Assembly: GCF_014193895.1 (NCBI RefSeq)
Contig: NZ_BLZR01000001.1
Coordinates: 4,030,001 to 4,094,000, forward strand
Origin: Clostridium fungisolvens
GTDB taxonomy: Bacteria; Bacillota; Clostridia; Clostridiales; Clostridiaceae
Length of the DNA: 64,000 nt
Direction: 5' to 3'
Below the pieces are notes generated by a model. It was given only the letters and a program-made list of their open reading frames with translations, was not told the DNA's origin and searched no databases. Below, piece after piece: positions 63,502 through 64,000 of this stretch (position 1 is its first letter; every line of letters starts with the position of its first letter). Both the position numbers and the translations under genes were made by a program.

Positions 63502-64000
63502 TTATTGAGTAGTTACTCCTTTATTCCTAAATACAACATTTGAGGTTATACTATAAGTTATTCCTTTATCTTGTAGGGTAACTTTTATAGTCATGCCTGA
63601 AGCTACATCATAAGTTCCACCTATTGGTTTAATATTTATACTTTCTACTTTATCAGAAAGAGTCTTTGTAGTAGTTGTACCATCTTCCTTTGTATGTGTT
63701 TCAGTTAAAGTTTTATTAGTAGCCGTATAATTATATGCTATAGTTTCTGTTCCAGCATAAAGTGTCAATGTTAAGTTTTCTATACCCCTCTCAGTAGAAT
63801 CTGCTGGTGGTGGGTTATTTCCATTAAGTGCTGTTATAGTATTTCCTTGGCTGCCATAGTTAGTAAATGAATTTTGAATTTGCTGTCCTTCAAATTGAAG
63901 GTTAGCTTTTACGTCCGTATCATTTAAATCTCTATTACTTGAAAAGAAGAACTGATATATAACTCCCATAACTATGGTTAACAAGGCTAATACAATTATA
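63502..64000 (-). CDS. Type IV pilin/pseudopilin-like protein, 5' end outside window
   Basis: The visible 166 residues start inside a hydrophobic helix (IIVLALLTIVMGVIYQFFFS) and continue with a soluble Thr-, Asn- and Gly-rich head ending VVFRNKGVTTQ. The frame is open to the window edge, so the cleaved leader (Gly-Phe-Thr-Leu-Glu type) is beyond it. The segment LQFEGQQIQNSFTNYGSQGN resembles minor pseudopilins (PilW/GspJ-like). It probably belongs to a pilus or pseudopilus operon upstream, but this is inferred from the helix and layout only. Confidence 0.6.
   Translation of the reverse strand, partial: IIVLALLTIVMGVIYQFFFSSNRDLNDTDVKANLQFEGQQIQNSFTNYGSQGNTITALNGNNPPPADSTERGIENLTLTLYAGTETIAYNYTATNKTLTETHTKEDGTTTTKTLSDKVESINIKPIGGTYDVASGMTIKVTLQDKGITYSITSNVVFRNKGVTTQ

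Overview
The window is AT-rich, uses AGA/ATA-rich codons and GGAGG-type ribosome binding sites, and carries genes typical of low-GC Firmicutes. The combination of rph-rdgB-yfcE, pcrA next to ligA, a DUF5057 surface protein, GH94 cellodextrin phosphorylase and YesMN-type two-component systems points to a Clostridium sensu stricto (cluster I) chromosome, probably a saccharolytic, plant-glucan-using species. This is inference from recalled family resemblance; no database search was run.

Layout. 1-1534: seventeen tRNA genes on the minus strand, built from repeated Pro-Gly-Arg-Lys-His-Gln blocks with recognisable promoters. 1753-4605: a minus-strand housekeeping operon (HypE-like AIR-synthase protein, RNase PH, XTP/dITP diphosphatase, YfcE phosphodiesterase). 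4.7-9.6 kb: poorly characterised proteins, an orphan peptide-binding lipoprotein and small membrane proteins. 9.6-14 kb: pcrA and ligA. 14.8-21.9 kb: rsuA, a lytic transglycosylase, a seven-repeat triple-tyrosine protein, a YaiI/DUF188 protein, pgi and a small membrane protein. 22.2-26.1 kb: oppBCDF without oppA. 27.4-30.2 kb, plus strand: a GT-C membrane glycosyltransferase and a GH8 glycosidase without signal peptide.

30.4-55.7 kb is a carbohydrate-use island on the minus strand in three units. The first is a LytTR/GHKL two-component system (39.9-37.9 kb) just upstream of a GH2 glycosidase, a domain-permuted membrane-anchored GH3 glucosidase, a small membrane protein and a GtrA protein. A direct repeat resembling a LytTR site with a 12-bp spacer lies next to the GH2 promoter. 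The second (50.3-40.2 kb) encodes a sugar-binding lipoprotein, two permeases, a cellodextrin-phosphorylase-like GH94, a membrane-anchored GH16 beta-1,3-type glucanase and a second, laminaribiose-phosphorylase-like GH94. It reads as a complete beta-glucan pathway: external cutting, import, phosphorolysis. The transport ATPase is absent and presumably shared. The third (55.7-50.5 kb) is a solute-binding-like protein with a YesM/YesN sensor and regulator, the likely controller of the second unit.

56.2-59.7 kb holds guaA, and guaB behind a guanine riboswitch with its terminator. 60-64 kb holds a DUF5057 surface protein and the start of a pilin-like locus that leaves the window.

The least explained material is non-coding. 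There is a roughly 90-bp two-hairpin repeat (about six copies) and a roughly 105-bp element with TTTTTACTGT-type inverted ends (four copies), three times fused head to tail in the same order. There is also a roughly 190-bp long-hairpin element present twice in opposite orientation, whose outer arms differ between copies but stay self-complementary. No CRISPR array, rRNA, prophage or transposase gene is visible.
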